Assembly: GCF_964355755.1 (NCBI RefSeq)
Contig: NC_092680.1
Span: 8,161,001 to 8,225,000, forward strand
Length of the DNA stretch: 64,000 bases
Origin: Antedon mediterranea
Lineage: Eukaryota > Echinodermata > Crinoidea > Comatulida > Antedonidae
Direction of reading: 5' to 3'
Shown: one piece after another, positions 1-11,690 of the stretch
Layout of the letters: each line of letters opens with the position of its first letter
Numbering within the stretch: the stretch's first letter is position 1
Notes under the pieces: generated by a model
Told to the model about the DNA's origin: nothing
Seen by the model: the letters and a program-made list of their open reading frames with translations, nothing else
The model's database searches: none
Made by a program: the position numbers and the translations under genes

Positions 1-185
1 ACAAAGGTTCTTCCCTTACGTAAGCGCAACATAGGTTATTTGACCAATAAATGCGATGGCTATAACTGCGCTTGTCATTGGTCAACTAACTTGTGCGTTG
101 CGCTTCATTATTGTGTTGTGCCAACCATGGAGGTATAAAAATAGTTTTTTTAATTTTTTTTTATACCGCCATGGCTCCACCTTAT
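1..185. repeat. inverted-repeat fragment, CGCAAC-rich MITE remnant plus hairpin
   Basis: Positions 1-120 carry CTTACGTAAGCGCAAC and, further on, TTGCGTTGCGCTT-like words around GACCAAT/ATTGGTC. This is the same arrangement as the clear element at 29029-29190, so it looks like a truncated relative. At 125-175 an imperfect hairpin pairs CCATGGAGGTATA with TATACCGCCATGG across a T-rich loop. It lies in an intron of the RTN4IP1-like gene or beyond it. Confidence 0.35.
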
Positions 186-277
186 TGACACGGTATAATG
201 AATGGTTATTTCTTCGAGTTTCAATTATTTAGTATTCATTATATGCCTTTACTATTAAAAAATGATAGAAATCTAAC

Positions 278-1840
278 CTCTTGTCCCGGTTTGAATATCT
301 TAACTTTGTCTCCAACTGCCTCTACAATTCCTGCACAATCTCTTCCAAGAGTAATGGGGAATTCCTTTCCATCTCCAGCAGGGTACTGACCAAAAAATAA
401 TACTAATAATGATAACATTTTATATAAGTTTTAAAAATGCTCTGCACAACAACTAAACAACTAAGTAATTGCTAACAACCAATTATTCAACAAAGACTAT
501 ATCTTAATGTGAAAAGTATGTTGAAGCCCACCTGAAATGCAACGCAAAAACGCAAGTGAGTTGACCAATCACAAGTGACAGTTGAGATGATCCATCGCGT
601 CGTGATTGCTCAAATTACTTTACTTACACATTTATTCACAATTACATTTACAATATTTAATAGTACAGTATGCCAAAAAAAGCGAGTGCATGTCAGGTAA
701 CCATTTAAATGTACGGATACATACGGTACATTCAACAAAAAGTATGTACAAAAAAAAAAGCAAAACTGTAGGTACAATAATTAAGATAAAATGTTAAACG
801 TACATTCATTCCTCGTCTAATTTTGTTGAATACTCGGCTTCCATATCCTTCACTTATTCTAATATCGATGGGATTGATTGACGATGCTTTTACACGGATC
901 AACAGTTCATAATCCTGAAGATTTTCAGGTCGAGGATTATTACTAGTTAATCTGATTACGTCATCGCCATATTCATCAATAGTGATTGCTTTCATTCCAT
1001 CCGTACATGTGCTTCTTGGTTTTCTTCTCATATTGTCCTGTACTTTTCTCTGTTTATTGGATTGCGTGAAGAATGACACAGTGGCAGTGATGACGAAGAA
1101 AATAGACACAAATTTCCTAGTTACTAAAAAAAAGAAAAGAATACAGTAGGCCTATAGAAAGAAGTTGCTGTCGATTAACAGGAGGGATCAACAGGGGATG
1201 CGTTTAGGTACAGAGAGGGCCGGTACGACGATAGAGACCAACGAACATGAACATCATAGAGTATAGAAGATAATCTAAGTATTTCTAAAAAGGATGATAC
1301 ATAGACTGAGTAAAACATGGTGAGAAGTCACTAGACAAAGCTGAATGTACCGTTTTACAAAACATCGATAGCAATTGGAAGGATGCACAGTGACACGATT
1401 TAATACTCTGTCTACACTATCAAACTGTATGTAACAAACACAATATGATGGACATGACATAGTGTCATATCGCTACCATATTTGGGCATATCACTACCAT
1501 ATTTGATAGTGTAGAAAGAGCCTTAGAAATTACACAGAGGGCATCGAGTAGATTGGAAGCAATTGCACGTGATATAGAAATGTATATACATATTATAATA
1601 TAATAATCAAAACTTCTTTTTCTTGCCTTGCTCTTTAAATAAAGCTTAAAACAATATATACAAACAAACTCACATAATGTTCTATAAGCCTACTTGTGTT
1701 TTTTAAGGGCGGGTGGTTCTATGTTATGTCGATGACCAGTGTTACTTACTCGGTATATCACTCACAAAATATTCAAAATCATCAGGAATAACCACAAGTG
1801 ATAGAATCGCTAAACCGGCAAACAAAATTGAAACCCACAT
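278..1840 (-). CDS. RTN4IP1: RTN4IP1-like NAD(P)H oxidoreductase, 5' three exons (partial)
   Basis: First part of a medium-chain zinc-free reductase/quinone oxidoreductase related to reticulon-4-interacting protein 1. Coding exons on the minus strand: 1840-1750 (ATG at 1840, donor gtaagt), 1123-804 (acceptor after a T-rich tract, donor gtacgt), 385-278 (donor gttaga). Phases close: 91+320 nt gives 137 codons, then phase 0. The reductase fold starts near residue 74 (MKAITIDEYGDD). Family motifs follow: SSINPIDIRISEGYG, then PITLGRDCAGIVEAVG and FKPGQE. The NADPH-binding and C-terminal parts lie left of the window. The first 73 residues hold two hydrophobic stretches (about 2-18 and 35-49), where the vertebrate protein has a mitochondrial presequence. 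The second exon has an internal ATG at 1109, but joining to 1840 is better supported because the acceptor at 1124 and the phases fit. It could be another member of the same reductase family. Confidence 0.82.
1406..1520. repeat. MITE family A copy 1 (CTCTGTCTACACTATCAAAC ends)
   Basis: Short non-autonomous element in intron 1 of the RTN4IP1-like gene. Its left end reads CTCTGTCTACACTATCAAAC and its right end is the complement (TTTGATAGTGTAGAAAGAG). The core repeats CATATTTGGGCATATC-like words. At least five further two-ended copies occur in the window (6640, 7636, 17231, 29488, 49789), plus one end only at 22960. Confidence 0.75.
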
Positions 1841-2589
1841 CTTTTGAATCTAAATCAAAGAGAACGTTTAAATGTATTAGGCCTAAGCTTAGATTTATAC
1901 AAAGCAAACTGTACAAATAAGAATTCAGGAACTATTAGGCCTATGTATAATATTATATCAAGTCATATCTTATGACCTGGCGTATATTATTTTGTTTATC
2001 CAAAGAAAAAAAAGATCATCATCTTCGAAAGGTTCCTTTATTTGTAGCCTTACCTGCTTTGGTCTTCAGTGAGATACTTTCGTTCTTAGGCCTACTCCTT
2101 GCCAAAATTGTCTTTCTTTTTATTGAAGTAGATAGGTTTAATGATATCCTGTTTAGATTTTACCAGCATACTGTTTGACCCTGTGTCGAACGTGATTACC
2201 TATCTACTTAAAGTATATAGTAATTCATTGATAGGTTAATCACAGAACTTTGGACTCACAATCTCAGAATCAAGAAGCCAGCGGTTTCAGTAAATAATTT
2301 TCAAACTGGACTCCGACGGAGTACTACTATAGTACTGGTAGTACTTTGATGATCGATTATACAAATACACAGTATTATATGCCTACCTATTATAGCCTAG
2401 GTTCGTGCGTTTGTTATATACACAAAACGTTTTGAAATTTAAATTAGTTTCAAACCTTAGTACAGTATTATATATTGCTCATGCTTAAACGCGCATTCTT
2501 TCCCTTTCAATATTACTAAAATATAATCCTTTTTAAATAAAATTGTTCCGTAGTATAAGACATGACCATTTATAAAGTTTAAGTTTACA
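1841..2589. other. intergenic, upstream of the RTN4IP1-like gene
   Basis: AT-rich sequence with no coding potential that I can support. It must contain the 5' UTR and promoter of the minus-strand RTN4IP1-like gene, but I see no convincing TATA box or initiator. Confidence 0.4.
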
Positions 2590-4765
2590 ATTAAAATGGC
2601 ATTGGTTTAACCCCGAGACAAGGTTATCTATCATTTATTCAAGAGATTTTGTCTATAATACAAAAGTTAGAAATTGCCAATATATTTGCCAAAGAATGGA
2701 AACTTGGTTTTAATCATGAAAAATCAAATGTCATGGTTGTTGGAAAACGCATAAATAAAGATAAAGAGAGGAAATTAGGTGAAAAACCGATAAAAGAAGT
2801 AAATAGTTATAAATATTTAGGGGTCTATATTTCCTCAAACATGAGTGAACATTCACATTATGAACATGTTATCCAAAAGGGCAACCGGCTTATAGCTTAT
2901 ATATAAATTATTAAATAGTTTATCCATCCTGTAATTGGCGGGTTACTCGCTGTTGGATGAGTATGAAATAAAAAAAAAAAGAAAAAAAAAAAAAGGTATC
3001 ATAGCTAATCTTGATGACTTTAACCGGTGTACTATGGAAACATACCGTGGAAAACCATTGCAATTCCTTCAATAAATTATGCTTGTAGCATTTGGTATAA
3101 TAAATCCAAGAAGGATAACGAAGACCTAGAGAAAGTGCAATTGCAAATGGCCCGCTTTCTTCTCAAAGCTCCACGGTATACTCCAAAAGAGGCACTTTAT
3201 GGTGACCTTGGGTGGGTTCCATTATCGAAGTTACACAAACCAGGGAGTTGAAACTGTCCAGAGTTAAATTATTTAATCGTTTTATAATTATGGATGACCA
3301 CAGGTGGCATAATATTGTACTTAATTCTATGCTACAATTGAAATGTGACTTTGATCGTTTAAAATATAAATTTCTTTTCCGAGTAGCAAAAATCAAGAAT
3401 TGGGCTGGGGAACACAATTCTATTTTGAGAACGGAGAGGGCGGGTTTTCGACCTCTTTGATCAAGCACCCTCTCTGTTAACACGATCACATTAAGTTGAA
3501 GACAATTTTCCCTCTCTCCCGCCCAATATTTAGACACTTATGGTAATAGGGCTATTTTTCTCTGAGCATCCCTGTTGTGCTTACTTAGAATTGGAAAATT
3601 ATTGCTATATAACTTATATTTGCTTATGGCTTTTATGTGCAGTTTTACATGGGCGAATGTTCATTTACTAATTAAACTATTTAAGCCACAACTTATGTTG
3701 TATGCGTCTTTATTATTCTATGAGTTTGTTAATTGTCGCAGTCTCCGAGTAGCAAAATAAATTTCTTAGTAGTTGTGTTGACATATTTGAAAAATGTACA
3801 GATATAGACTTTTACAACAATGTTTTTGATAATGATAGTTTAACTCTTGTTCCTTTCTCAGTCAGCAATGTCGAGCGATGTGTGTCAGAATCATAAATCA
3901 GAGTGGTCAAATAATACAATGCAAAAAACCTCATTAAATTTATACTCAAAATTGAAACCTTTCCCTAATTTAGAAAAATATTTACTTTATAAAACACATT
4001 TTTATGAGACAAGTCTGAAATTTAAATTAAGATCTAACACTCTACCTTTAGATTGTAAAACTTATAAATGGTCGTCCGGTCTTTGTACTTTATGTGGGAA
4101 TGGTGAAATTGAAGACATTAAACATTTTTTTTATTAAACTGTAAAGCATTTGATAATATTAGAATGAAAGAATTATCCATTCTACAAAATAATCTTGTGC
4201 TCTGTAATGATTATGACACATGGAATCGTTACACAACAGCAAGTGCTGATGATAAATTACAGTATATTCTATCGCGATTTGTAAAGAATCTGAGACCTTT
4301 TTTTATTTGTTTTGTAAACAATAGGCCTACACAAGAGCTGCATGGGAGAAACGGTCAGAACTTAAATCTCCCAATATATAGATTGTTTTTCTTTTGTATT
4401 GTTGCTTTTATATATGATTTGTAAATATTATACACCTGTGATAACAACTATAGGTCCTCAGTACCTGATGTTGAAACACAATTGTTTGTAATGTAAACTC
4501 TTTACTATATTTTATGTTTATTTTTATATACCTTTTTAAATTATTAACTCAAACCTATGATACTGTAGGACAATTTAATACAGTACCTGTATTACCATGT
4601 TGATAATGATTTTTCTTTTATATTTTTGCAAATAGTTTAAGAACCTGTATCCGTCATATAATGTATTGTTTTGATGTATTATGTTAAATTGGATGCACCA
4701 CTTCTGTGTGTGCCACCGATGCAAAGGTGTCATTTCCTAATAAATTATTATTATTTTAATACAAG
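2590..4765 (+). mobile_element. decayed 5'-truncated LINE (reverse transcriptase C-terminal half and tail)
   Basis: Broken reading frames on the plus strand give non-LTR retrotransposon signatures in order. At 2649-2906 is the end of the RT palm/thumb (NSYKYLGVYIS). At 3040-3250 is a region typical of the LINE ORF2 connection (IPSINYACSIWY, then LEKVQLQMARFLL, then GDLGWVPL). At 3860-4137 a cysteine cluster ends in CTLCGNGEIEDIKHFFY. At 4164-4360 is the C-terminal tail. The 3' end runs into TAATAAATTATTATTATT, a repeat tail usual for CR1/L2-like elements. Frameshifts and stops separate all blocks, so it is dead. The upstream RT and endonuclease are missing. The clade is not certain. Confidence 0.82.
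2905..2998 (+). repeat. short poly(A)-tailed insert within the LINE
   Basis: The LINE protein is interrupted exactly here: the frame ends after IAYI and resumes after 2998 with KGIIANLDDFN-like residues. The insert ends in two long A runs separated by one G. Its body contains CCTGTAATTGGCGGGTTA, resembling CCTGTAATTGCCGATTATAA at 19851. It looks like the 3' tail of another retroposon inserted into the LINE. Confidence 0.5.
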
Positions 4766-5200
4766 TAAATGGTTGCAACAGAAATAAAAATAGATTTATT
4801 TAGGCCCTTTTAATCAACACTATGTCAAAAGGATAGCAGTACAGTACAGAATTTCATTTTCAATAATTGTTTTAGTAATTCGAGATCAATGACTTTTACT
4901 AAAAAAAAAATCGACACCGTCTTCGAATCGTAGTAGGCATATCCTATAGACAAAATATCGAATTATTAAAGGCATCATTTTGAAATGTTGGGGCAGGTAA
5001 AAGACGTCTTAATTTAGTTTGGTTATTTATTTCGCGGGGTTGAATACCAGTAATGTGATTGGCTATCAGCATTTATGTCAACTGGAACCTTATTAATTGT
5101 GTTTTACACATAATAAATCATAGTCAAGCTTTTGTACTGTACAATGCCTTTATTACAAATTAAACAACTGAGAGGATTCCACGAAATCGATGTATTTTAA
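4766..5200. other. intergenic, possibly distal 3' UTR of EIF2S1
   Basis: AT-rich with no reading frame that I can support. It lies between the LINE tail and the EIF2S1 3' end. A TTTATT at 5945-5950 (AATAAA on the minus strand) is a plausible near poly(A) signal for EIF2S1, so this stretch may be beyond the transcript. Confidence 0.35.
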
Positions 5201-5510
5201 AGATGTATTGTCCTCCAAAAACATGAAAAATGAAGATTAATTAAATCAGAATTTGAATATTTTATTTTGTAGTTTTAATAAAGTTAATCACTTCCATAGA
5301 AAAAAAAAAGTTTTCACTTATAAAATGACAAAATAAATGGTTGAATTTAAACAAAAATCCATTGGCTGGCAATGCCAATTTTTTGCAGTAAATTACATTT
5401 TTGTCAGGTAAATACATTTTTCTACGATCCCATTTTTGGTCAAAGTTGATAACTATTTTGTTACATTAAAATGGAATATTCAACAAATTTTTTTTAAAGA
5501 ATTATTATCT
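5201..5510 (+). repeat. TTAA-flanked MITE family C, copy 1
   Basis: TTAA at 5197-5200 and TTAA at 5511-5514 flank an element that begins AGATGTATTGTCCTCCAAAA and ends with a degenerate complement (ATTATTATCT). The interior resembles the reverse complement of 8985-9281. TTAA targets are typical of piggyBac-like and Kolobok-like elements; which applies here is unknown. Confidence 0.6.
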
Positions 5511-6092
5511 TTAAATGGTTACTTCTTTGCAAGAAGAAATCATTCATTATACAATATAATATATTATATATAATACTTAAACGACTATACTTTTACACAA
5601 AAGTAATGTTATAATGTATCACAAATAGATTGAATTAAATCATAGAGATATTATAGTTAACTATAATAATTCTATGATTAAAGAGCAGAGTGCATGCACA
5701 GATATTTCAAGACAATACGTAATCTATTTTAAGATAAAATTAGAATTATAATTGCAAATTTGAGCACCATTTCTGAACATCATCCTGCATCTACCAGTGT
5801 TAATGACTAAAGTATCATTTTTTCATGGTAGCAAGGCTTCAGCAGAACCACTATGGAGACAAGGTCAGGATTTTTAAAAAGTGTCTATTTAATAGTTGTG
5901 TCCCCTGAATAGTACTTCCTCACTTCACAGGAAAGCTTCCTAAATTTATTTTAAAATGATTTTAGTTGAGAACAAATCTGGGCGGGCATTGGAATGCATT
6001 CACAATCTACTAAATACGAGAAAACATTGAAAATAATATAAGGCAGTGTTTGTACATTTTTAAACACCTTGGTAATGTTTAAGGTGGCAGAC

Positions 6093-9000
6093 TTAGTCGT
6101 CTGCAACTCCTAATTCATCGCCTTCATCTTCATCACCACTGACCTCTTGATTCTGTTGTTCTAACTGTTGCAACTGTTTCTCTAATTCTAACTCCTCTAC
6201 GTCTGTCACCACACGAGGCTGTAAAACAAATACATTTATATACCGTATTAAGTGAAAAATATCAAACTCAAACAAATGATAGTTCTCACGCACAAATTGG
6301 ATGAGGGACTCGCTTCGTCGGAAAGCTATTATACTATGGAATTTGTTATCAGAGAATGTAGTATCTTCCAGATCAACAAATCAATTTAAGTCAGGTCTTA
6401 AATGGGCATGGTCCAACCACCCTCTAAAATGTGCTCCGTATTCAAGATTTGATGTTATTTTCATAGCCTAGCCTCGACTCCGGACCAAGCAAATGCTGAG
6501 CACCGGAAACAAGTAAGTAAGTAAACAAATAAGTATGATTGCAAATATATGACAGATCATGTTTCCTATATTTCTAGTGCATGGATGTAATTGTGCTAGG
6601 CAGAGGTCCACCACTCTTGTAGTCAACCACCCAGTCTAAAGCTGTGTCTACACTAACAAACTTTATGTGACAGAAAAATGTGATGGACACAATGATGTCA
6701 TATCACTACCATACTTTTTTGTGAAATAAAGTTTGATAGTGTAGACAGAGCTTTTGCCTTATTTTACGGTCTTCCAACCAGCCTAATATGTCAACATTAT
6801 TAGCCACACAAGAAACCTACGGGTAACTGAAAGAACTGGTGTGTTTTTTATACACCCTATACTTCAGTAGCTACATCCCTGTAAGTGTAAAAACAGTTCA
6901 TACCGCCATTTGTATGTTAAACATGCCATGGTTATTTTCTATGCTGCGTTTGATATCTTCAATTGCTTTTTGTAACGTTGTCAGGCCTTCTGTCTTCTCA
7001 AGCGTGGTAGTTGTAACAACATACTGTGGAGGTGCTATAAGGTTTATCTGCAAACAAAATGTACAATTACTAGCAAATTGAACCCTATTGAAAATGTTAT
7101 TGACTTTTGGTTAACAAAATTTCAAAAATGTATCAGCAAATACCATGTTTGGAAAGCACTTGGCCTACCAAGTGGCATGTCTTCCACAAGCATTCTGCTT
7201 TTTTTTAACATGCCTTAGTCAACTGTTATCGGTTTAAAAAAAATTCATCTTGTTTGAACTTTGTACCCATTGTTTTATATGCAGATGCCAAAGAATGTTT
7301 CAAATAGCACCATTTACTGTATGTAATGTATTTCATAGTTATATTAAAAAAATGTACTTTCTGATACATTACCTTTATTGGCATATCTTCTGTAGAGTGA
7401 TCTAATCCCTTTGAGAGGGCACCCTTTATAGCATCAATACCCTCATAGCCATAACATGATACTTCAATATCTGAACAAATAAAATTGGAATAGGGGTGTG
7501 CATCACATGGGAAATACGAATAATAATTATTTAGTTGAACAGTTATTAGCCAGTTAAGTTTTGGCAACAGAAACAGGACCTAAAAGTACTGCAAGAGACA
7601 TACTTGAACAGTATTCTTTAATACAAGTATCTAAAGGTCTGTCTACACTATCAAACCTTTTCTGACGTGCCCATATATGGATATGATGTCATATCACAAG
7701 CATATTTGGGCATATCACTACATATTTGGGTACATCACACTTTTTTTTGTCAAACTAGTTTGATAGTGCAGACAGAGTCGTCTATAATTTAGTGGACTTA
7801 ATTTTAAAATTAATAACAGAAAAACTGTGAAAGACATACCAGCACGGATTTTGACAGCTTGTGGAGTGAGTCGTCGTTTTATTTGTGTCATTAAACAATC
7901 CAACGTTGGTTCATCCAGATTGCATTCAGCTAGTACACTGGGATCACTAAAAACAACATAAGGTGAATTGTTTGAATAAGTGCGTTTTATGATGTTAAAT
8001 TCTTATGTAGTATAGTAACAGTATAGCGTTATTTCAATGGGTTTTTTTTTATTTCTTGAATGTAACGTAAATACTCTGCTCTTAACTTGAATCTGTATTC
8101 TATGTTAACAATTTCATTAAACAAATAAAGTTTCTTGTATTTATATATATTTAAGTGTAAATAAAGTCTCAAAACTTAAAACCAAGAAATGCTTTTAAAC
8201 TGTGTTTTTCAAGACACTATAAAAGTAAAAATGAAATTCTGTATATTTTCAAACTAACCTTACACTGTTCTTGAAAACTTCATGTGCGCCATATCCAGGT
8301 TTATTCAGTTTCTTATCAAAGTACCATGCCGTCTTTGTGTACAAATCTTCTAATTGTTGATCAGACTCATATTTCATTATCTCTCCTACGTGCCTTAAAA
8401 TTTGATTAACCTGTAATGTAAAATTCATTTTTTAACAATAGCATACTATACTTTTTTATACTTACAATTTTAATAAATTGATAATCAATAAGTTATGTTT
8501 TCCCTTGTGTACTATTACAATGCGATATTAAACAAAATCCAAAAAGTGAGGCAAGCCATTATGATGTTTTATATTATCATATTCAAACTTATTTATGACC
8601 TTTTGGTATAGCAATGTGCAATATCATAAAAAAAACATGATTCTATTAAGTTTCATACTTAAAGTAATATTTTAATACAAATTAATTTAATAAAATTATG
8701 CATTTTACGGACTTACCGCTTTTGCTTTAGCAAATTTTTCTTCACATTTTGCAATTTCTTCTTGTGAAACTCTTCTCTTAGAAAGGTCAATATACCCTGA
8801 TAAAAATATAAGATTTACAATCTTGAAAAATAATTTGTAGATTCTTCTTTTAAATTAATTTAGTCCAACATGAATTATTCGGTTTTCTTTTAGCTTTTCT
8901 TATAAATTAAGCATTGGACAGGATATTCTTTTGTATCATTGATTTGTAAATGGAAAAAAAAATGTTTTTATATACACATATTAAAGATATATTGTCCAGC

Positions 9001-9640
9001 CTAAACAATACGCCATTTTAATGTCACGTAATAGTTATTCACTTTGACCAAAAACTGGATCGAAAAAAAAAAAGATTTACATGACAAAATGTAATTTAAA
9101 GCAAAAAATACTTGAATTGTTTCTCAGACAATAGTGTTTGTTTAAAATTAACAGTAGAAAAATGAAATAATAATTTTTTTTTTTACAAAAGTGAAAAACT
9201 TTATTATAACTGCAAAATGGCCTATTTAAAGTCTGATTTTATTAATCTTAATTGTTCTTGTTTTTGGGGTACAATACATCTTTAAGCATTAGGCAGGATA
9301 TTCTTTTGTATTGTTGATTTGTAAATGAAATAAAAAGTTTTTATATATACATATTAACTATCTGATAACTAACAAAAATAAAGAAAATTACTATAAAATT
9401 ACCTTTTTCTTTGTCTACCCTAATAACTACCACACATTCATTCTTGCCAACACGGATAAGTTTGTTGATAGATCGAATACGTCGCCTTGAAAGTTCACTG
9501 AGAAGAATCATGCCCTCGATGTTGTTGTATTCTAAAAGATTTACATATGCACCCATCTCAGCAATTGATGTTACTGTTACCATAACAACATCTTCTACTT
9601 CCGGGAAATTGTTCCCATAAAAGCGGCATGATATCGTCAT
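6093..9640 (-). CDS. EIF2S1: eukaryotic translation initiation factor 2 subunit 1 (eIF2-alpha)
   Basis: Alpha subunit of the eIF2 heterotrimer, which brings Met-tRNAi to the 40S ribosome in the cytosol. Its phosphorylation shuts down general translation in stress. Seven minus-strand exons: 9640-9403, 8796-8717, 8410-8259, 7946-7840, 7470-7373, 7047-6904, 6218-6093 (stop TAA 6095-6093). All junctions are GT-AG and phases close to 945 nt, 314 aa, close to the human 315. The N-terminal S1/OB domain spans about residues 12-85. The regulatory site sits in [12 protein letters not shown], with the kinase-target serine at residue 51 counting Met. The helical domain includes [11 protein letters not shown]-like [11 protein letters not shown]. 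The C-terminal domain has [30 protein letters not shown] and an acidic tail ending DELGVADD. Introns hold a LINE end and three MITEs. The start at 9640 matches the family. Confidence 0.97.
6305..6535 (+). mobile_element. 5'-truncated LINE 3' end with AAGT tail
   Basis: Inside the last intron of EIF2S1, on the plus strand, the sequence from about 6301 translates to [18 protein letters not shown] and then [11 protein letters not shown]. This is the W-N-x-L-P/S and F-K-x-x-L pattern at the C-terminus of CR1/L2-type LINE ORF2 proteins. The frame stops near 6468, and a short 3' UTR ends in an AAGT repeat (6510-6525). Only the extreme 3' end is present, as usual for dead-on-arrival LINE copies. Confidence 0.7.
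6640..6752. repeat. MITE family A copy 2
   Basis: Ends read GCTGTGTCTACACTAACAAA and TTTGATAGTGTAGACAGAGC; the core contains GATGTCATATCACTACCATA. It lies in the last intron of EIF2S1, right after the truncated LINE end. Confidence 0.75.
7636..7777. repeat. MITE family A copy 3
   Basis: Ends read GTCTGTCTACACTATCAAAC and GTTTGATAGTGCAGACAGAG. The core repeats CATATTTGGGCATATC twice. It lies in the EIF2S1 intron between the exons at 7840 and 7470. Confidence 0.75.
8985..9281 (-). repeat. TTAA-flanked MITE family C, copy 2
   Basis: TTAA at 8981-8984 and 9282-9285 flank an element with ends AGATATATTGTCC and ACAATACATCT, which are inverted complements. Its reverse complement matches the layout of 5201-5510, including the CCCCAAAAACA-like word next to one end. 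It lies in EIF2S1 intron 1. Confidence 0.65.
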
Positions 9641-11205
9641 TGTGAAATTCTCTTTCTGTGTTTGTATCTGTTAGATTTATTTCTGTATTGATTTAAAAAT
9701 AAATATAAATTATTATGAAAATATCTTTTAAATTTGCTTACATTTGTATTTTTAGTTTTGTAAATCCAAAAACAGGGCTGGATATCAAATGTTAACATTA
9801 TATTTAATGTTATTGTTTGTGATATTTAATTGTACAGGTACGTTATTATACATGAAAATAGTGATTGGATATTCGATCCGAAACTGAAGACTGCCCTCTG
9901 TGTGATGTTTGTGCATGTCTTGACGATTGACGCGTTTAGAAATGATAGAAAAGTTTAACAATTATTTTAACTGATTTTAACTTGTTTCTGGAAATAAAAA
10001 TATATACAAGCTAAATTTACCACTTAAGCATGTTAATAACATGCACTTGATGTCATTTTATATATCATAAAACCTTGTCGAGTATAGCCTAGATCTAGCC
10101 TAACCTCTAGGCTATAGGCTACAATCTACATATAGCTAGCCCAGTAATAATAGTAGTATGACCGGGTCGGCGGGCGGACCAAGTAAGCTACCAAGCTGGT
10201 GGTGTTTTTAAGCAAAGTTTCGCTATAGCCTATATAATAATATAATAACTGTATTCATTTAAACATACAACATACTAAGTCAAAACAACCTTACCTTGGA
10301 TTTGTTTTATAATAAAAGGCGATTAAAACCAACGTTTTGGTCTAAATATGTTGCATCAGCCTGATATCGCATGGAAAGAGAAAGAGGGATAGAGGCAGTG
10401 TATTTTTTGGCTTCAGTCAAATAATGAAAGTGCGGTTCAACACGAAACTCATATTATTGTATTTCTTTTTCTAAATAAACCCCTATTATTCAATGAAATA
10501 ACCAATAGACCGTCTATAAGCCGATAAGGTATTCCTACATTTTAGGTATCTAATCTGGCTAGGAACAATTAATATCTAAGAGGCATATTCATTGACACAT
10601 CAATGACATTTTTTTACAGTAAAGTTGTATATGCCATGTTATAACTACAACCGTACGATTGTAAGTAAATTGGTATTTACGGACCGCCACGATGCACCTA
10701 TCACGTCTGTGTAAATTTTTTTATTTTAGCTAGCTCGCACATATGTAATAACTAAAATTGAGATTGAAAAAGTCCTACACCCGCCGCCGCGAGCAGGTTA
10801 GTAAATTGTCTATTGATATTGTTTCTGCATATTTGGAAATGACAAACAATTTGAAGAATTTGGATTAGGGTCCAAGCTGATTTATTGTTAACATACCTAA
10901 ACATACATAAGTGCAGAATTTACTGAAATAAAAACTAAGCCTAGGCCTAGCTAGTAGCCTAGGCCTACCTCCTAGCTAGTATAGTAAGGCCAGGCCTACT
11001 ACTACTACGACGCTAGTGCTACTAGGCCTACTAGCCTCTAGGTAGGGTAGGCCCGTGTTAGTGTAGGGCTCTAGGCCTAATAAATAATACGCCTGACTAG
11101 CCTCTCTCTAGCTAGGTACTCCTAGGCCTACTCCTAGTAGTAGCTAGCTAGGGCTAGAGTAGCTACTAGGACTCTGGAGTCCTAATTGCCTACTACTACC
11201 TAGGG
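9641..11205. promoter_or_regulatory. EIF2S1 upstream region, shared divergent intergenic space
   Basis: EIF2S1 (minus) and RAE1 (plus) diverge from this 2.6-kb gap, so the EIF2S1 promoter and 5' UTR must start here. I see no clear TATA box; no exact start site can be given. From 10935 to 11160 the sequence becomes a dense mixture of CCTAGGCCTAG, CTAGCTAG and CTACTACTA words. Confidence 0.45.
10935..11165. repeat. AGGCCTA/CTAG-rich low-complexity block
   Basis: The palindromic words TAGGCCTA, CCTAGG and GCTAGC recur many times, in both orientations, in about 230 bp. A second such block lies at 11960-12165, on the other side of the minisatellite. Single copies of AGGCCTA are scattered throughout the window. 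Confidence 0.7.
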
Positions 11206-11690
11206 ATATAAACGAGATATAAATATTCGGCAATACCGTACGTAAATTATTATTGCAATACTGTACAAAGATTCGATAGTATGTAAACGAGATATAAAGA
11301 TTCGGCAATACCGTACGTAAATTATTAATGCAATACTGTATAAAATTCGATAGTATGTACATGAGATATAAAGGTTCGGCAATACCGTACGTAAATTATT
11401 ATTGCAATACTGTATAAAATTCGATAGTTAAATGTAAATGAGATATAAATATTCGGCAATACCGTACGTAAATTATTATTGCAATACTGTATAAAAATCG
11501 ATAGTATGTAAATGAGATATAAAGATTCGGCAATACCGTACGTAAATTATTATTATTGCAATACTGTATAAGGATTCAATAGTATATAAACGAGATATAA
11601 AGATTCGGCAATATCGTTTACGTAAATTATTATTGCAATACTGTATGAGGATTCAATAGTATGTAAACGAGATATAAAGGTTCGGCAAAA
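11206..11690. repeat. minisatellite, seven copies of a 74-78 bp unit
   Basis: The anchor GAGATATAAA recurs at about 11214, 11289, 11363, 11440, 11514, 11592 and 11669. Each unit carries TTCGGCAATACCGTACGTAA, a TTATTATTG step, CAATACTGTA and ATTCGATAGTATGTAAA. Spacing varies by a few bases, mostly through extra TTA or short indels. The last unit breaks off after TTCGGCAAAA. Confidence 0.92.

Noticed and set aside
198-389. 63-codon plus-strand open frame
   Set aside because: It is the shadow of the minus-strand RTN4IP1-like exon 385-278, which has splice sites and family similarity.
9411-9620. 69-codon plus-strand open frame
   Set aside because: Antisense shadow of EIF2S1 exon 1.
11144-11382. 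Two overlapping minus-strand frames with repeated YISFTYYRI-like residues
   Set aside because: They are produced by the ~76-bp minisatellite; repeat-driven, no splice or start context.
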